The notes under the pieces are model-generated. The model had not been told where the DNA came from and did no database searches. It was given only the letters and a program-made list of their open reading frames with translations. Below, in pieces: positions 35,632 to 43,949 of a DNA stretch of 64,000 nt; within the stretch, counting starts at the first letter, position 1; every line of letters begins with the position of its first letter. This stretch comes from CAIZGX01 sp044239865. Its GTDB lineage: Bacteria > Bacteroidota > Bacteroidia > Flavobacteriales_D > Sanyastnellaceae. The stretch spans positions 124,001-188,000 of the forward strand of contig JBIIAO010000003.1 of NCBI GenBank assembly GCA_044239865.1, in the 5' to 3' direction. Position numbers and translations under genes: made by a program.

Positions 35632-38600
35632 ATGAATCAGCAAGATCTTCCTAAAAATTTTCGCGATGTCTTAGAAGACATCGAAAGATGCAGAGAAAAA
35701 TCTGCGCGTCAGAAATACTTGCTCGACTTAAGCGAGGGATTACTTATTCACGTGTGCGCCTTTGTTTTAGGGGAGTATAAATACAGCGGTATTTCTTCGT
35801 TGGAATTGGAGAAATTATTATTGAAGAACAATCGAAATTTAAGTTTCGGAACCTACTTGCTCTTCCTTCGTTCAACCATGGAAGTATTAAACAAAGGCGG
35901 GTATAAATCGAAATTGAATAATCTCGTTTGGGAAAACAATGAATGGCCCGAAGTGAAAAGATTTGAAGTGTTGTTCGATGCAGTGAAGGGGAAAATAGAT
36001 AGTCTCGAGGGGTTGATTCTAGAGGCCGAAGCGAATAAAGTTGCCGAGGTGCCTCAAGGGAAAACAAACGTGATTAAGTTTTTCGATAAGGTCGTAAATC
36101 TTAGAAACCGTGTGGCTCATCCGCACAAAGTGGTTAAGGACAAAGAAGTAAACTGGCCGCATAACGAAGATTATTTCAACGCAATTAATCCACCGCTTGA
36201 AAAGGCCTTAATGTTCTTGATAGAGCAACTTCACGACGCCTGGTCTTATCGCTTTTATCGCGTGTCAGAGAGTGAGTCCAATACCCTTCAAATTGAATCA
36301 GAAGATTCTAGCGAGTACGAAGAAGTAAGCTTTAGTCATAACCTTGAAAAAGGAATTCGCGTTTTAGTGAATGAAGATTTCGATTTAATTGTGAGTGACT
36401 GGAAGGTTTTGCTTCAGGCAAGTGAAGAGGCGTTGGCTTTCATTGAAAAGGAAAATGAGAACCTTCGAAAAATGGCTTCAGTAGAGGAGTTGAAGGAACA
36501 AATTGTGGTTGCGCTCGACGACGAACAGATAAGTCTAGAAGAGTTTAAATTCTTCGAATCGATATCGCGTGTTAAATTAGGATTGTCGTCTGCAGAGATG
36601 AAATCATTGGTCATAGATGTTGCGAAATCGATGAACATTGAAGATCCATTTCCTGAAATTGACAAGCGCTTCATAGATGCAATTGATGAAGCCATTCAAT
36701 CAAAATCATTCAACGATTTTGTTCTTCGATTAATGGGTGAGCAGTATGGTGTTGATGCGGTGATGTTCGAAACAATAGTAGATGAGCGGGCCGCTGCGTT
36801 GAATATTGATCCGCTAGTGGCAAGACAATCGACTCAGATTAATTTCAACCCTACACAACTCGATGCGTTCGTGCGCATGCACAATGCAAGAAATTGGATT
36901 CGCTCGATTCATACGTTGAACAAAGGAGTTGGTGACAGCAATTACAAGATTACCGGAGATGTTTCCGTAACCGGTACAAAAGAGAACCTCCACAAACAGG
37001 CCTTTTCAGATGTCCTTCATTTTGTAAAAACCAAATTGAATGCATTTGATTCCGAAGGGTCTTTAACGTGGGACGCCCATGTTAATCAATGGCAGATTGG
37101 CGCCATGACAGGGTACATTTGGACGTGCTTTTATCCGAAGAATGTACTAACCAAATCATTCATTGCGCTGCATGTGAGCGTTTATCAAGACGGAAGTGTA
37201 GCCATAGGTCTGTTACCCGATTGGAAGGATTATTCCAAAATTGAAAATTATCATTTGCTGAAGCAAGTGACGCGTCGCGTGCTCGATGAATTCGTGAAAA
37301 ATTACGGCAAGGAAATTTCGAAATATGAAAACCTGTTCTTGTGGAATTACAACAATTCGGCCTACGACACATTGAACAATGCTGTTAGTCAATACAATTG
37401 GGTCCTTCGTGAAGATTATAATTTTGAACAGATTCAGTTTTGGTTGTCTACCGAAGAGTTAATGCATAACCCGCAGGCAATTTCTACGTCGTTCGACATT
37501 TCCTTCAATTTATTCAATGGAATAATTCCGGAAATAATAAACGATTACACCCTCATTGCTTCAGAGTCCGAGGATCCCTTCAAAATTCAATTCGACGTGT
37601 GCCAGCATTTGCTTAACGACTTGGTTCAAGTTATTTCAACATATAGATCGGCACATGCGGTAAGCAGCAATGCAGGAACTGTTTCAGCGAATCTCATCAA
37701 CGGATTCGTAGGGTACACATTAGAAGCTACAGAGGAAAAGCAAAAGGTTAATTTCCATTGTCAGGTTTATTTCGATTACCTTAAGAAGAAATTTTATGTT
37801 GAATTGAAGTTCTCTGCAACAGAAGGATTCAACGCTTGGCACAGTGCTATTTCGAAAGCGTTCTCATCTTATGAACTGCAATTTGCAGATGTTGAAGTGT
37901 TTGAAAGAAAAGGGATTTGGTTAGTGCGTTATAGCCATGTTGAAATGACTGAAGTGGTAAACAACGCACCCGCATTTGTTGCGAATGCACTGGAAGCACT
38001 TGTCCTTCTTTTCGCAAATGAAGGCGTGAATCCGCTTGGATTTCAATACAGTCACGAACAGTTCACTTCGAATCAGCCAGCTGTTGATTCGTTGTTGGAA
38101 GCAGTGTCGACTAAAATTGAACCATTGCTTTCAAACAAGAGAAGGTCAGAACGAAGAATCTTTCAGCAATTGAAGTATACCGATTGTGTTGCCATGAATG
38201 AGAATCACAAATCGCAAACGCTGCGCTGGGGAATAGATTTCAGCAACCATCAGATGTTGCCATTTGTTTCAGTTCAATTGGAAAGTGATACGAGCAATGT
38301 GCAATTAACACAGAGCTTGAGGTCTTATGCCGGAAGCAATGAAGGGTGGACTGTTATTTCAGAAAATCAAGAAAGTGCAGAGCACCCATCGGAATGGAAT
38401 GTTTGGAACAATTCAGGAGCTGTTGTTTCTGCAAGTTCTTCTTGGAATAAGAAACACGGGCATGAGCAGGCGAAATTAAATTTGGAAGAGGGCATTGCGA
38501 ATTGGTCTACCAAAACTAACGATCTGAATCAATGGATTCAAGCCGATTTTGGCGAGAAGAAACTCATTCAGAAGTTGGCTATTCAAGGAAGATACAACAG

Positions 38601-38949
38601 GGAGCAGTGGGTGTCGAAATTCAAGATTCTGGTAAGTGTAGATGGAAAGAAATTCGAAGAAATTGGCGCGGGGTTCGAAGGGAATTGCGATCAAAAAACG
38701 GTGGTCGAAGTTGCGTTAGAACCTAATGCAGTAGGAAGATATGTTCGAATAGTCCCAACGGAATGGCACGGTCACATTAGTATGCGATTCGATATTCAGA
38801 CAAAGAATTTCAGTGAATTTCCATTTGAAATAAACTTCAAAAAATTCACAAATAATTTGACTGAAATGGAATTGTTGAGTCAAGAAATTTCAACTGTTGT
38901 TTCCGATCTTCAAAAAGATTTTCCTGGTAAATTTGGATTGGCGAAATAA
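35632..38949 (+). CDS. Large protein with HEPN Rx4H motif and C-terminal F5/8 type C (discoidin) domain
   Basis: The 1105-residue protein has an N-terminal helical HEPN-like domain with FFDKVVNLRNRVAHPHK (Arg 158 to His 163, the Rx4H ribonuclease signature). A charged helical part follows (about 260-390), then a long middle region with no recognised family. Near residues 930-1060 is a discoidin-like domain (QWIQADFGEKKLIQKLAIQG, WVSKFKILVSVDGKKFEE, GRYVRIVPTEWHGHISMRFD). No signal peptide is seen, which is odd for a discoidin domain, normally a sugar- or lipid-binding extracellular module. HEPN proteins are often RNA-cutting toxins or defence effectors. It is the last gene of the cluster, six bases after the previous one. 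Confidence 0.75.
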   Translation: MNQQDLPKNFRDVLEDIERCREKSARQKYLLDLSEGLLIHVCAFVLGEYKYSGISSLELEKLLLKNNRNLSFGTYLLFLRSTMEVLNKGGYKSKLNNLVWENNEWPEVKRFEVLFDAVKGKIDSLEGLILEAEANKVAEVPQGKTNVIKFFDKVVNLRNRVAHPHKVVKDKEVNWPHNEDYFNAINPPLEKALMFLIEQLHDAWSYRFYRVSESESNTLQIESEDSSEYEEVSFSHNLEKGIRVLVNEDFDLIVSDWKVLLQASEEALAFIEKENENLRKMASVEELKEQIVVALDDEQISLEEFKFFESISRVKLGLSSAEMKSLVIDVAKSMNIEDPFPEIDKRFIDAIDEAIQSKSFNDFVLRLMGEQYGVDAVMFETIVDERAAALNIDPLVARQSTQINFNPTQLDAFVRMHNARNWIRSIHTLNKGVGDSNYKITGDVSVTGTKENLHKQAFSDVLHFVKTKLNAFDSEGSLTWDAHVNQWQIGAMTGYIWTCFYPKNVLTKSFIALHVSVYQDGSVAIGLLPDWKDYSKIENYHLLKQVTRRVLDEFVKNYGKEISKYENLFLWNYNNSAYDTLNNAVSQYNWVLREDYNFEQIQFWLSTEELMHNPQAISTSFDISFNLFNGIIPEIINDYTLIASESEDPFKIQFDVCQHLLNDLVQVISTYRSAHAVSSNAGTVSANLINGFVGYTLEATEEKQKVNFHCQVYFDYLKKKFYVELKFSATEGFNAWHSAISKAFSSYELQFADVEVFERKGIWLVRYSHVEMTEVVNNAPAFVANALEALVLLFANEGVNPLGFQYSHEQFTSNQPAVDSLLEAVSTKIEPLLSNKRRSERRIFQQLKYTDCVAMNENHKSQTLRWGIDFSNHQMLPFVSVQLESDTSNVQLTQSLRSYAGSNEGWTVISENQESAEHPSEWNVWNNSGAVVSASSSWNKKHGHEQAKLNLEEGIANWSTKTNDLNQWIQADFGEKKLIQKLAIQGRYNREQWVSKFKILVSVDGKKFEEIGAGFEGNCDQKTVVEVALEPNAVGRYVRIVPTEWHGHISMRFDIQTKNFSEFPFEINFKKFTNNLTEMELLSQEISTVVSDLQKDFPGKFGLAK

Positions 38950-38966
38950 ACGTTTAGACCATTTTT

Positions 38967-39374
38967 TTAATTTGGAAAAATAACTTTCCAAGCCTTGTCG
39001 TCTAAATAAACACGACAGGTGTCGTTCACGAGTGCGCAATTTATTTTGAAATTTGTGCTGGTTCCGAGTAGGGTGCGTTGATACGTAAGAGACCAGTTTC
39101 CGGTACTTAATTCTTTTACACCAGCGCGTTTCATGGTGTAACCGAAGTCTTGTTCTCCGAGAGTTTCAATGAATGCAGAACGTTTCATTGAACTGACGTA
39201 AGGACCGTAAAAAAACGGAACCATCTTTTCGTATTGCTGGTTCTGATGCAAGATTTTTAAATAGCTTAACACATCGGTGTTGTAAAAGCACAAAGGGTTC
39301 TTATAAAGGCAGCTTTGCCCAAGAACCCCGAAAGACATAGAAAGCAGGGTTGCTGATAAAATAAAATTTCTCAT
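38967..39374 (-). CDS. Hypothetical secreted protein
   Basis: Starting at ATG 39374, the 135-residue protein has a signal peptide (MRNFILSATLLSMSFGVLGQ) and a mature part with four Cys (SCLYKNPLCFYN, INCALVNDTCRVY). A frame open to 39452 would add 26 residues ahead of the signal peptide and overlap the upstream gene, so I reject it. The start is four bases after the stop of the beta-barrel gene, so they form an operon. No family is recognised. Confidence 0.7.
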   Translation of the reverse strand: MRNFILSATLLSMSFGVLGQSCLYKNPLCFYNTDVLSYLKILHQNQQYEKMVPFFYGPYVSSMKRSAFIETLGEQDFGYTMKRAGVKELSTGNWSLTYQRTLLGTSTNFKINCALVNDTCRVYLDDKAWKVIFPN

Positions 39375-39378
39375 GTTT

Positions 39379-40185
39379 TTATTTGTTCTCATATCCGAAA
39401 CCGTTTGAAAAGGTATAATAAAAATTATCAATGGCAATAAGCGGACGCGCATCGTACATGGAACTAAAATTGATTTGCAATTGAAAGCGGTCGGATATTT
39501 CAGTCGAGAGACTTATGTTGCTAGCCAATCGCATGGCGCCATGAGCATTTGCAAAGGGTAGCTGATAATAATTCACGATACTCAATTCTGTTTTTTTTCC
39601 AATTTGAAAATAGAGTCGGAGCATGTTGTTCGATTTTATTACGCCATTGCGAAGCTGTCCTTCTTGTGAATCGGGAGATCCAGAAATATTCCAAATTTCA
39701 TTTTCGTAAAATATTCCGGTAGCCACTTGAATGCTTATTTTATCTTTTTTCAGGGCTTGCCAACGGAGGTTACTGCCGATTAGTTGTCGTTGAACCAAAC
39801 CGCGACCGCGATCGAGTTGGTGTTGCGCAAAAAGCTGCGGAGCCACTTTATTCAGAAAGTTTGGTGTGTAACGCAGGTGAATAAATCCGCCGTTAATTAA
39901 TTCTGTCCCTACGATACCTGTATTGAAATACTGTCCGTTTAACAACACCTGATGCTTGTCGTTATAGTGGTAAACACTCTCCAATAAACCATCTATTTCA
40001 TAAACAGTTTCATTCTGTTGTGACAAGTTGAAATTCGCCCCGAAACCAAACTTGAAATCATGTTTACTTAAAGAGTCTTTGGTTAGCGTTGGGTCTTCGA
40101 TGTTCAGGATTTGCGCAGACGATGCGAATGAGATGCATAGAAGGAATGCACAAAGAAATATTGGAGGAGCAAAGGTGTACTTCAT
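39379..40185 (-). CDS. DUF481-like outer-membrane beta-barrel protein
   Basis: The 268-residue protein has a signal peptide (MKYTFAPPIFLCAFLLCISF) and many amphipathic strands (HQVLLNGQYFNTG, RLYFQIGKKTELSIVNYYQL), ending in FYYTFSNGFGYENK. The pattern resembles DUF481, the salt-induced outer-membrane protein family, though I cannot confirm it. It heads a two-gene operon. Confidence 0.7.
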   Translation of the reverse strand: MKYTFAPPIFLCAFLLCISFASSAQILNIEDPTLTKDSLSKHDFKFGFGANFNLSQQNETVYEIDGLLESVYHYNDKHQVLLNGQYFNTGIVGTELINGGFIHLRYTPNFLNKVAPQLFAQHQLDRGRGLVQRQLIGSNLRWQALKKDKISIQVATGIFYENEIWNISGSPDSQEGQLRNGVIKSNNMLRLYFQIGKKTELSIVNYYQLPFANAHGAMRLASNISLSTEISDRFQLQINFSSMYDARPLIAIDNFYYTFSNGFGYENK

Positions 40186-40291
40186 GTTCTGGAATAATAT
40201 GGTAAAAGTAAAGGAATTGTTTGAGGGTTTATTTCAGTCTTGAGAATTTACTTATGAATTTTTTTCTTTTAAATTCTTAATTTCGAAAACC

Positions 40292-41014
40292 ATGAAAAAC
40301 TTCAAATGGATTTTCCTGCTATCAATAAGTTTGAATATTGTAGCCTTGTTTTTTATTCTAACGAATCAAGAGAGCAGAGATTCCGATTCTAATATCCTTC
40401 CTATAGAGGAGAAACGGTCAGAAATGACCTATTGGTTGAACAGGCAAGAATTATTCGAGTCGCTTCCGAAGGATAGTCATTCAATCGTTTTTCTTGGAAA
40501 TAGTCTAACACAGAATTTCGAGCTTTCAGAATTTTTCCCAGGTTTGAGAATTAAAAATAGAGGCATCAACGGCGATGTATCAGCGGCTATTTTAGGCAGA
40601 ATTAATTCAGTTATAGAACTCCATCCGAGTAAGATTTTTATTGAAATGGGAATCAATGATTTGGGGACAGGAGTTTCAAATGATAGCATTTTGAAAAACT
40701 ACAGGTCGTTGGTAGATATTCTTCAACGAGAATGTAAATCAACGAAAATCTTTATCCAAAGCACATTTCCAGTAGAGAATAGCGCTCCTCGTTATCCAAC
40801 CTTCTGCAATGAACGAGTGAATGCACAAGTAGTTAAGCTGAACACCTCGCTAGAAGAGTTAGCTAGAGAGAAGAAAATAACATTTGTGAACGTATATCCG
40901 CAGCTAGAGTTAACTGGACAATTAAATGCGAAGTACAGCGTAGACGGCATTCATCTGAACGGAGCAGGGTATGTGCTTTGGGCGAATGTATTGAAGCCGT
41001 TTGTTGAGAGATAG
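40292..41014 (+). CDS. SGNH/GDSL-family lipase or acylhydrolase
   Basis: The 240-residue protein has an N-terminal hydrophobic anchor or uncleaved signal (FKWIFLLSISLNIVALFFIL). The SGNH blocks are all present: block I IVFLGNSLTQNFE (catalytic Ser), block II Gly/Arg-Gly-Ile-Asn INGDVSA, block III MGINDLG (Asn), and block V VDGIHLNGAGY (Asp-His). It is close to the platelet-activating-factor acetylhydrolase-like esterases and probably works at the cell surface or periplasm on acylated sugars or lipids. The 106-base gap before it holds TTAATTTCG, a near match to the -7 box. Confidence 0.85.
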   Translation: MKNFKWIFLLSISLNIVALFFILTNQESRDSDSNILPIEEKRSEMTYWLNRQELFESLPKDSHSIVFLGNSLTQNFELSEFFPGLRIKNRGINGDVSAAILGRINSVIELHPSKIFIEMGINDLGTGVSNDSILKNYRSLVDILQRECKSTKIFIQSTFPVENSAPRYPTFCNERVNAQVVKLNTSLEELAREKKITFVNVYPQLELTGQLNAKYSVDGIHLNGAGYVLWANVLKPFVER

Positions 41015-41022
41015 GTTCAGCA

Positions 41023-41361
41023 ATGAATACCATGATTGAAGTGGTAGGCGTGAGTTGCGATCCTTCACGTTCTTTGGTTTATTCGCGTTCGAATATCATA
41101 GATATACTGGCACAGAGTATTTCAGAAGAATTGAATTCAATCGTTAAAATATTTCCGAATCCAGCTTCAACAAACATTACCATTCAGGTGAATGAAAGAG
41201 ATTTAGGTTCTCAAGTCTTTATTTTCAATGCAATTGGACAAGAAGTATTCAGCGAGAGAATCACTTCAACAAATCAATTGTTGAACATTGAAAAACTAAC
41301 TGAGGGATTTTACTTTTTGAAGATAGAAGGACAAGTGGTTCGACTTCAAATTGTAAAATAA
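41023..41361 (+). pseudogene. Orphan type IX secretion C-terminal sorting domain (type A)
   Basis: The 112-residue frame ends with a full type A sorting domain: VKIFPNPASTNITIQV, FIFNAIGQEVFSE, LTEGFYFLKI and a final VVRLQIVK. Such domains direct proteins through the outer membrane by the type IX system, but the protein must also have a signal peptide. Here the first ~40 residues (MNTMIEVVGVSCDPSRSLVY) have none, and there is no room for a passenger domain. It is probably the surviving 3' end of a larger secreted protein; a start further upstream is not possible because the SGNH gene ends eight bases before. Confidence 0.6.
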
Positions 41362-41373
41362 TAGTTGAAAGAA

Positions 41374-42231
41374 CTACGGCCTCGGATTATTAAACGGAAC
41401 GGCCTGCCCATTGACAAAAGGAGCAATGTCAATAATTGGATAGTATTTCCATTTCCCCTCTTCGAGTTTATAACCGTCGTAGCTGCCGTCGGGACCGTAT
41501 TCAGGATAGAATCCTTCATAGATAGACTCTCTCGGAGCTAAGTGGTCCACAATTATGGTCTGTTCTTTTTCGTAATATTTTAACGAGCAGGTAACTTGAT
41601 CGCTGTATTCGAAAATAACGCGCTTCGGATTTTTGTCCTTTATGTCGAAAGAGTTTCCTCCGAATTTACAATTAGTGCCAGATATTGTTAAAATTTCAAT
41701 GAGTTTGTAATTAGATAAATTGTCTTTGGAATCGAACCCCAATAAGGCATATGCAAAAGCCTCTTTTTTACCTTGCTTCATCGGTGCAATGGCGTAATAA
41801 AGCCCACCTGTCCATTTTTCTTCAGTGTATGTTTTCGTTTCCCATTTAGGAAGAGTGCTCGCTTTGAAATTAAGTGGAATGAATACAGCCGGTTTTTTTT
41901 TGTTTGGCTTATGAAAGAGGCACCCGAAGTACAGCTGTGTTCCATCTTCTTTCGGATAATTCCAAGTGAAAATCCGAAGAGAGCCTTCAGAAGATGCAGG
42001 TTTGAAAATTCGAATTGCTTCGAATGGATAAGAAAAAATTTCTGCGTAATCTAAAGCAGATTCCAGCTCTTCGATTATGTTTTTTGATTGCGCTAGAGCA
42101 TTCGCTTCATCTCCCTGCACCAATGAAGTGTAAAGTGGCAGAAGTCTTTGTTCTAGTTCTGCGCACGTTTGACCAAGGCTATTCAAAGCCAGGATAAAAA
42201 AAGAGAACAAAAGAGTTGCGAGTTTTTTCAT
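41374..42231 (-). CDS. Hypothetical secreted protein
   Basis: Starting at ATG 42231, the 285-residue protein has a signal peptide (MKKLATLLFSFFILALNSLG). The mature part has a mixed alpha/beta makeup with LRIFTWNYPKEDGTQLYFGC, a segment seen in several Bacteroidota secreted proteins of unknown role. An ATG two codons upstream (42237) is equally possible. It is convergent with the orphan sorting-domain frame, 12 bases apart. Confidence 0.72.
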   Translation of the reverse strand: MKKLATLLFSFFILALNSLGQTCAELEQRLLPLYTSLVQGDEANALAQSKNIIEELESALDYAEIFSYPFEAIRIFKPASSEGSLRIFTWNYPKEDGTQLYFGCLFHKPNKKKPAVFIPLNFKASTLPKWETKTYTEEKWTGGLYYAIAPMKQGKKEAFAYALLGFDSKDNLSNYKLIEILTISGTNCKFGGNSFDIKDKNPKRVIFEYSDQVTCSLKYYEKEQTIIVDHLAPRESIYEGFYPEYGPDGSYDGYKLEEGKWKYYPIIDIAPFVNGQAVPFNNPRP

Positions 42232-42278
42232 TGCCATAGTACAGTAACGCAAAAGAATCGTTTTTTGTTATTCGGAAT

Positions 42279-42980
42279 TTATTTTTTACTGAAAATCCAG
42301 GCGAATTCTATCCCGACATAATACGCCTGCGTTATCGGTGACTTAGGGAATTTCAAATACACCTCGTCGCTATTTAATATTTTGGCGGCCTCTCGAAATC
42401 GTTGTGTGTAATAACCGGTAAAGGATGCACGCGGAGTAACAACTAAATGTTTTCCAAAAACCAACGCGCGATAACCCATACCTATTTGAGCATACGGTGC
42501 AATGCTTTGAATGCTTTTGTTTGAAGTAACAGCGCTGTCTGTGAACTGAACAGTCATGCGACTGGCATTCACTCCTGCTTCAATAAATAAAAAGAATCGA
42601 GTTCCTAAAGGACCGGCCGCAACTGGACTGAACCAGGCCTTTGGTCCGGTAATGAATTGCAATCCAATTTGCACTTCTTGAAGATCGAGTCGAACGGTGT
42701 CTTCCGCAAATAATTTGGAAGTGCGCGTTCGGTATGTGGCATGAGGAGCCAGATACAACGAACGGTTTTTATTTAATGGAATGTTGTATCCGATAGATCC
42801 GCTGTATCCGCGAACAGGATGTTCAAGCGAGATTAAATTGTACGCATGTCTTGAATTGAACGAATCAACGGCGGCCGAGATGTCTGGTGTATCTTGATAA
42901 AACGCACCGCCTTGAAAAAGCAATTGTGCATTTAATGTTAGTGATAAGAAAATGAAGAATGAAACAAATAAGCTCTTCAT
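42279..42980 (-). CDS. Hypothetical outer-membrane beta-barrel protein
   Basis: The 233-residue protein has a signal peptide (MKSLFVSFFIFLSLTLNAQ) and about eight amphipathic strands (SIGYNIPLNKNRSLYLAPHA, FFLFIEAGVNASRMTVQF), ending YYVGIEFAWIFSKK with a C-terminal aromatic pattern. Its start overlaps the stop of the truncated haemoglobin gene by four bases (ATGA), so translation is coupled. Confidence 0.72.
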   Translation of the reverse strand: MKSLFVSFFIFLSLTLNAQLLFQGGAFYQDTPDISAAVDSFNSRHAYNLISLEHPVRGYSGSIGYNIPLNKNRSLYLAPHATYRTRTSKLFAEDTVRLDLQEVQIGLQFITGPKAWFSPVAAGPLGTRFFLFIEAGVNASRMTVQFTDSAVTSNKSIQSIAPYAQIGMGYRALVFGKHLVVTPRASFTGYYTQRFREAAKILNSDEVYLKFPKSPITQAYYVGIEFAWIFSKK

Positions 42981-43342
42981 GATTGATTGTTCAGTGCATC
43001 TAGTTTAGACCCAAAGGTAAAGCCTAATGTGGTTGCGCGAAACTTTGCAGCTTCAGCCTTTTCACCTTCGAACAATTCATTCACAGTCATGTGGAAAAGA
43101 GCAACCCATTCGTTGAAGTCGGTAGACTTTGCTTGAAGATTCGCATGTTTGTCGAAGACGTTCGTGGTATAGCCCGGTTCATCCAATAAAACGAAAGACC
43201 AGAAGTGAACCATCTTCGGTTTGTGTATTTCGAAGTCCAAATGCGCAAAGAAGTGCGCAAGTTTTTCATCTTGAAGAACGCGGGTGTAAAACACGTCTAC
43301 AAGTTGCACAAGGTCTTCTTTGTTTTGAATGTCTTTCTTCAT
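42977..43342 (-). CDS. Group III truncated haemoglobin
   Basis: The 121-residue protein begins MKKDIQNKEDLVQLVDVFYT and has the short 2-over-2 globin pattern of group III: KMVHFWSFVLLDEPGYT and the proximal His in FDKHANLQ near residue 67. It binds haem and may handle oxygen, nitric oxide or peroxide in the cytosol. I set the start at ATG 43342; a frame open to 43408 would add 22 residues read through the upstream gene. It overlaps both neighbours (1 and 4 bases), so it sits in an operon between two beta-barrel genes, an odd context for a globin. Confidence 0.87.
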   Translation of the reverse strand: MKKDIQNKEDLVQLVDVFYTRVLQDEKLAHFFAHLDFEIHKPKMVHFWSFVLLDEPGYTTNVFDKHANLQAKSTDFNEWVALFHMTVNELFEGEKAEAAKFRATTLGFTFGSKLDALNNQS

Positions 43343-43893
43343 TACTTCATACTCAATTTCCGAGTATAGCAAATTAACGCGCCATAATAAGGCTCCCGGA
43401 AATTCCAATTACCTGTTAGCATAAGTGACAGTCCGCCTTTCTTGGAAAGATATCCCATCTCAATTTGCGCCGGGACGCCAATGGTTGCGCCGGCTTTGTA
43501 TACAAACTGATCAATGACTTGCATGGCACTGTCTCCATATAGACGAAGCGTTAATCCCATTCCGGCACTTGCAGCCAAGAACATATTTTTCCTTCCCCAC
43601 ACTTGCCCCCACAATATTCCAACTTCTAAAGATCTGTTTTTTCTAAAAAAAATACTATCATCAATGCCTTCGATTAACTCTTGCGAATAGGCCGCACGCA
43701 GTGTTGTTGAAACCGTCTCTTCATACGTCGACTTCGATGCGAATAATTGATAGGAGAGATTGTCGGAACTATTTGCTCCAAGTCCAAAGCTGGTCCAAGT
43801 GGTGTTCAGCATAGGATTGGTCGTGTACTGAGCCATTGCAGCTGAGCATAGACAAAATAAAAATAGAATCGGGGCGAAGCGTCTCAATTTCAT
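43342..43893 (-). CDS. Hypothetical outer-membrane beta-barrel protein
   Basis: The 183-residue protein has a signal peptide (MKLRRFAPILFLFCLCSAAM) and repeated strand patterns (SLEVGILWGQVWGRKNMFLA, IEMGYLSKKGGLSLMLTGNW). No family is recognised. Its TAA overlaps the globin ATG by one base (TAATG). It is divergent from the amylase gene at 43950. Confidence 0.7.
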   Translation of the reverse strand: MKLRRFAPILFLFCLCSAAMAQYTTNPMLNTTWTSFGLGANSSDNLSYQLFASKSTYEETVSTTLRAAYSQELIEGIDDSIFFRKNRSLEVGILWGQVWGRKNMFLAASAGMGLTLRLYGDSAMQVIDQFVYKAGATIGVPAQIEMGYLSKKGGLSLMLTGNWNFREPYYGALICYTRKLSMK

Positions 43894-43949
43894 AGCCGAA
43901 AGATAAGTGAAAAGTGCTGCCCGCCGAATAGGTGTTTTATCTTAGCGAA

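Noticed and set aside
38972..38991. Terminator at the end of the accessory cluster
   Set aside because: TTGGAAA/TTTCCAA can pair, but the T-run lies on the wrong side for the + strand, and the hairpin is inside the coding end of the minus-strand gene.
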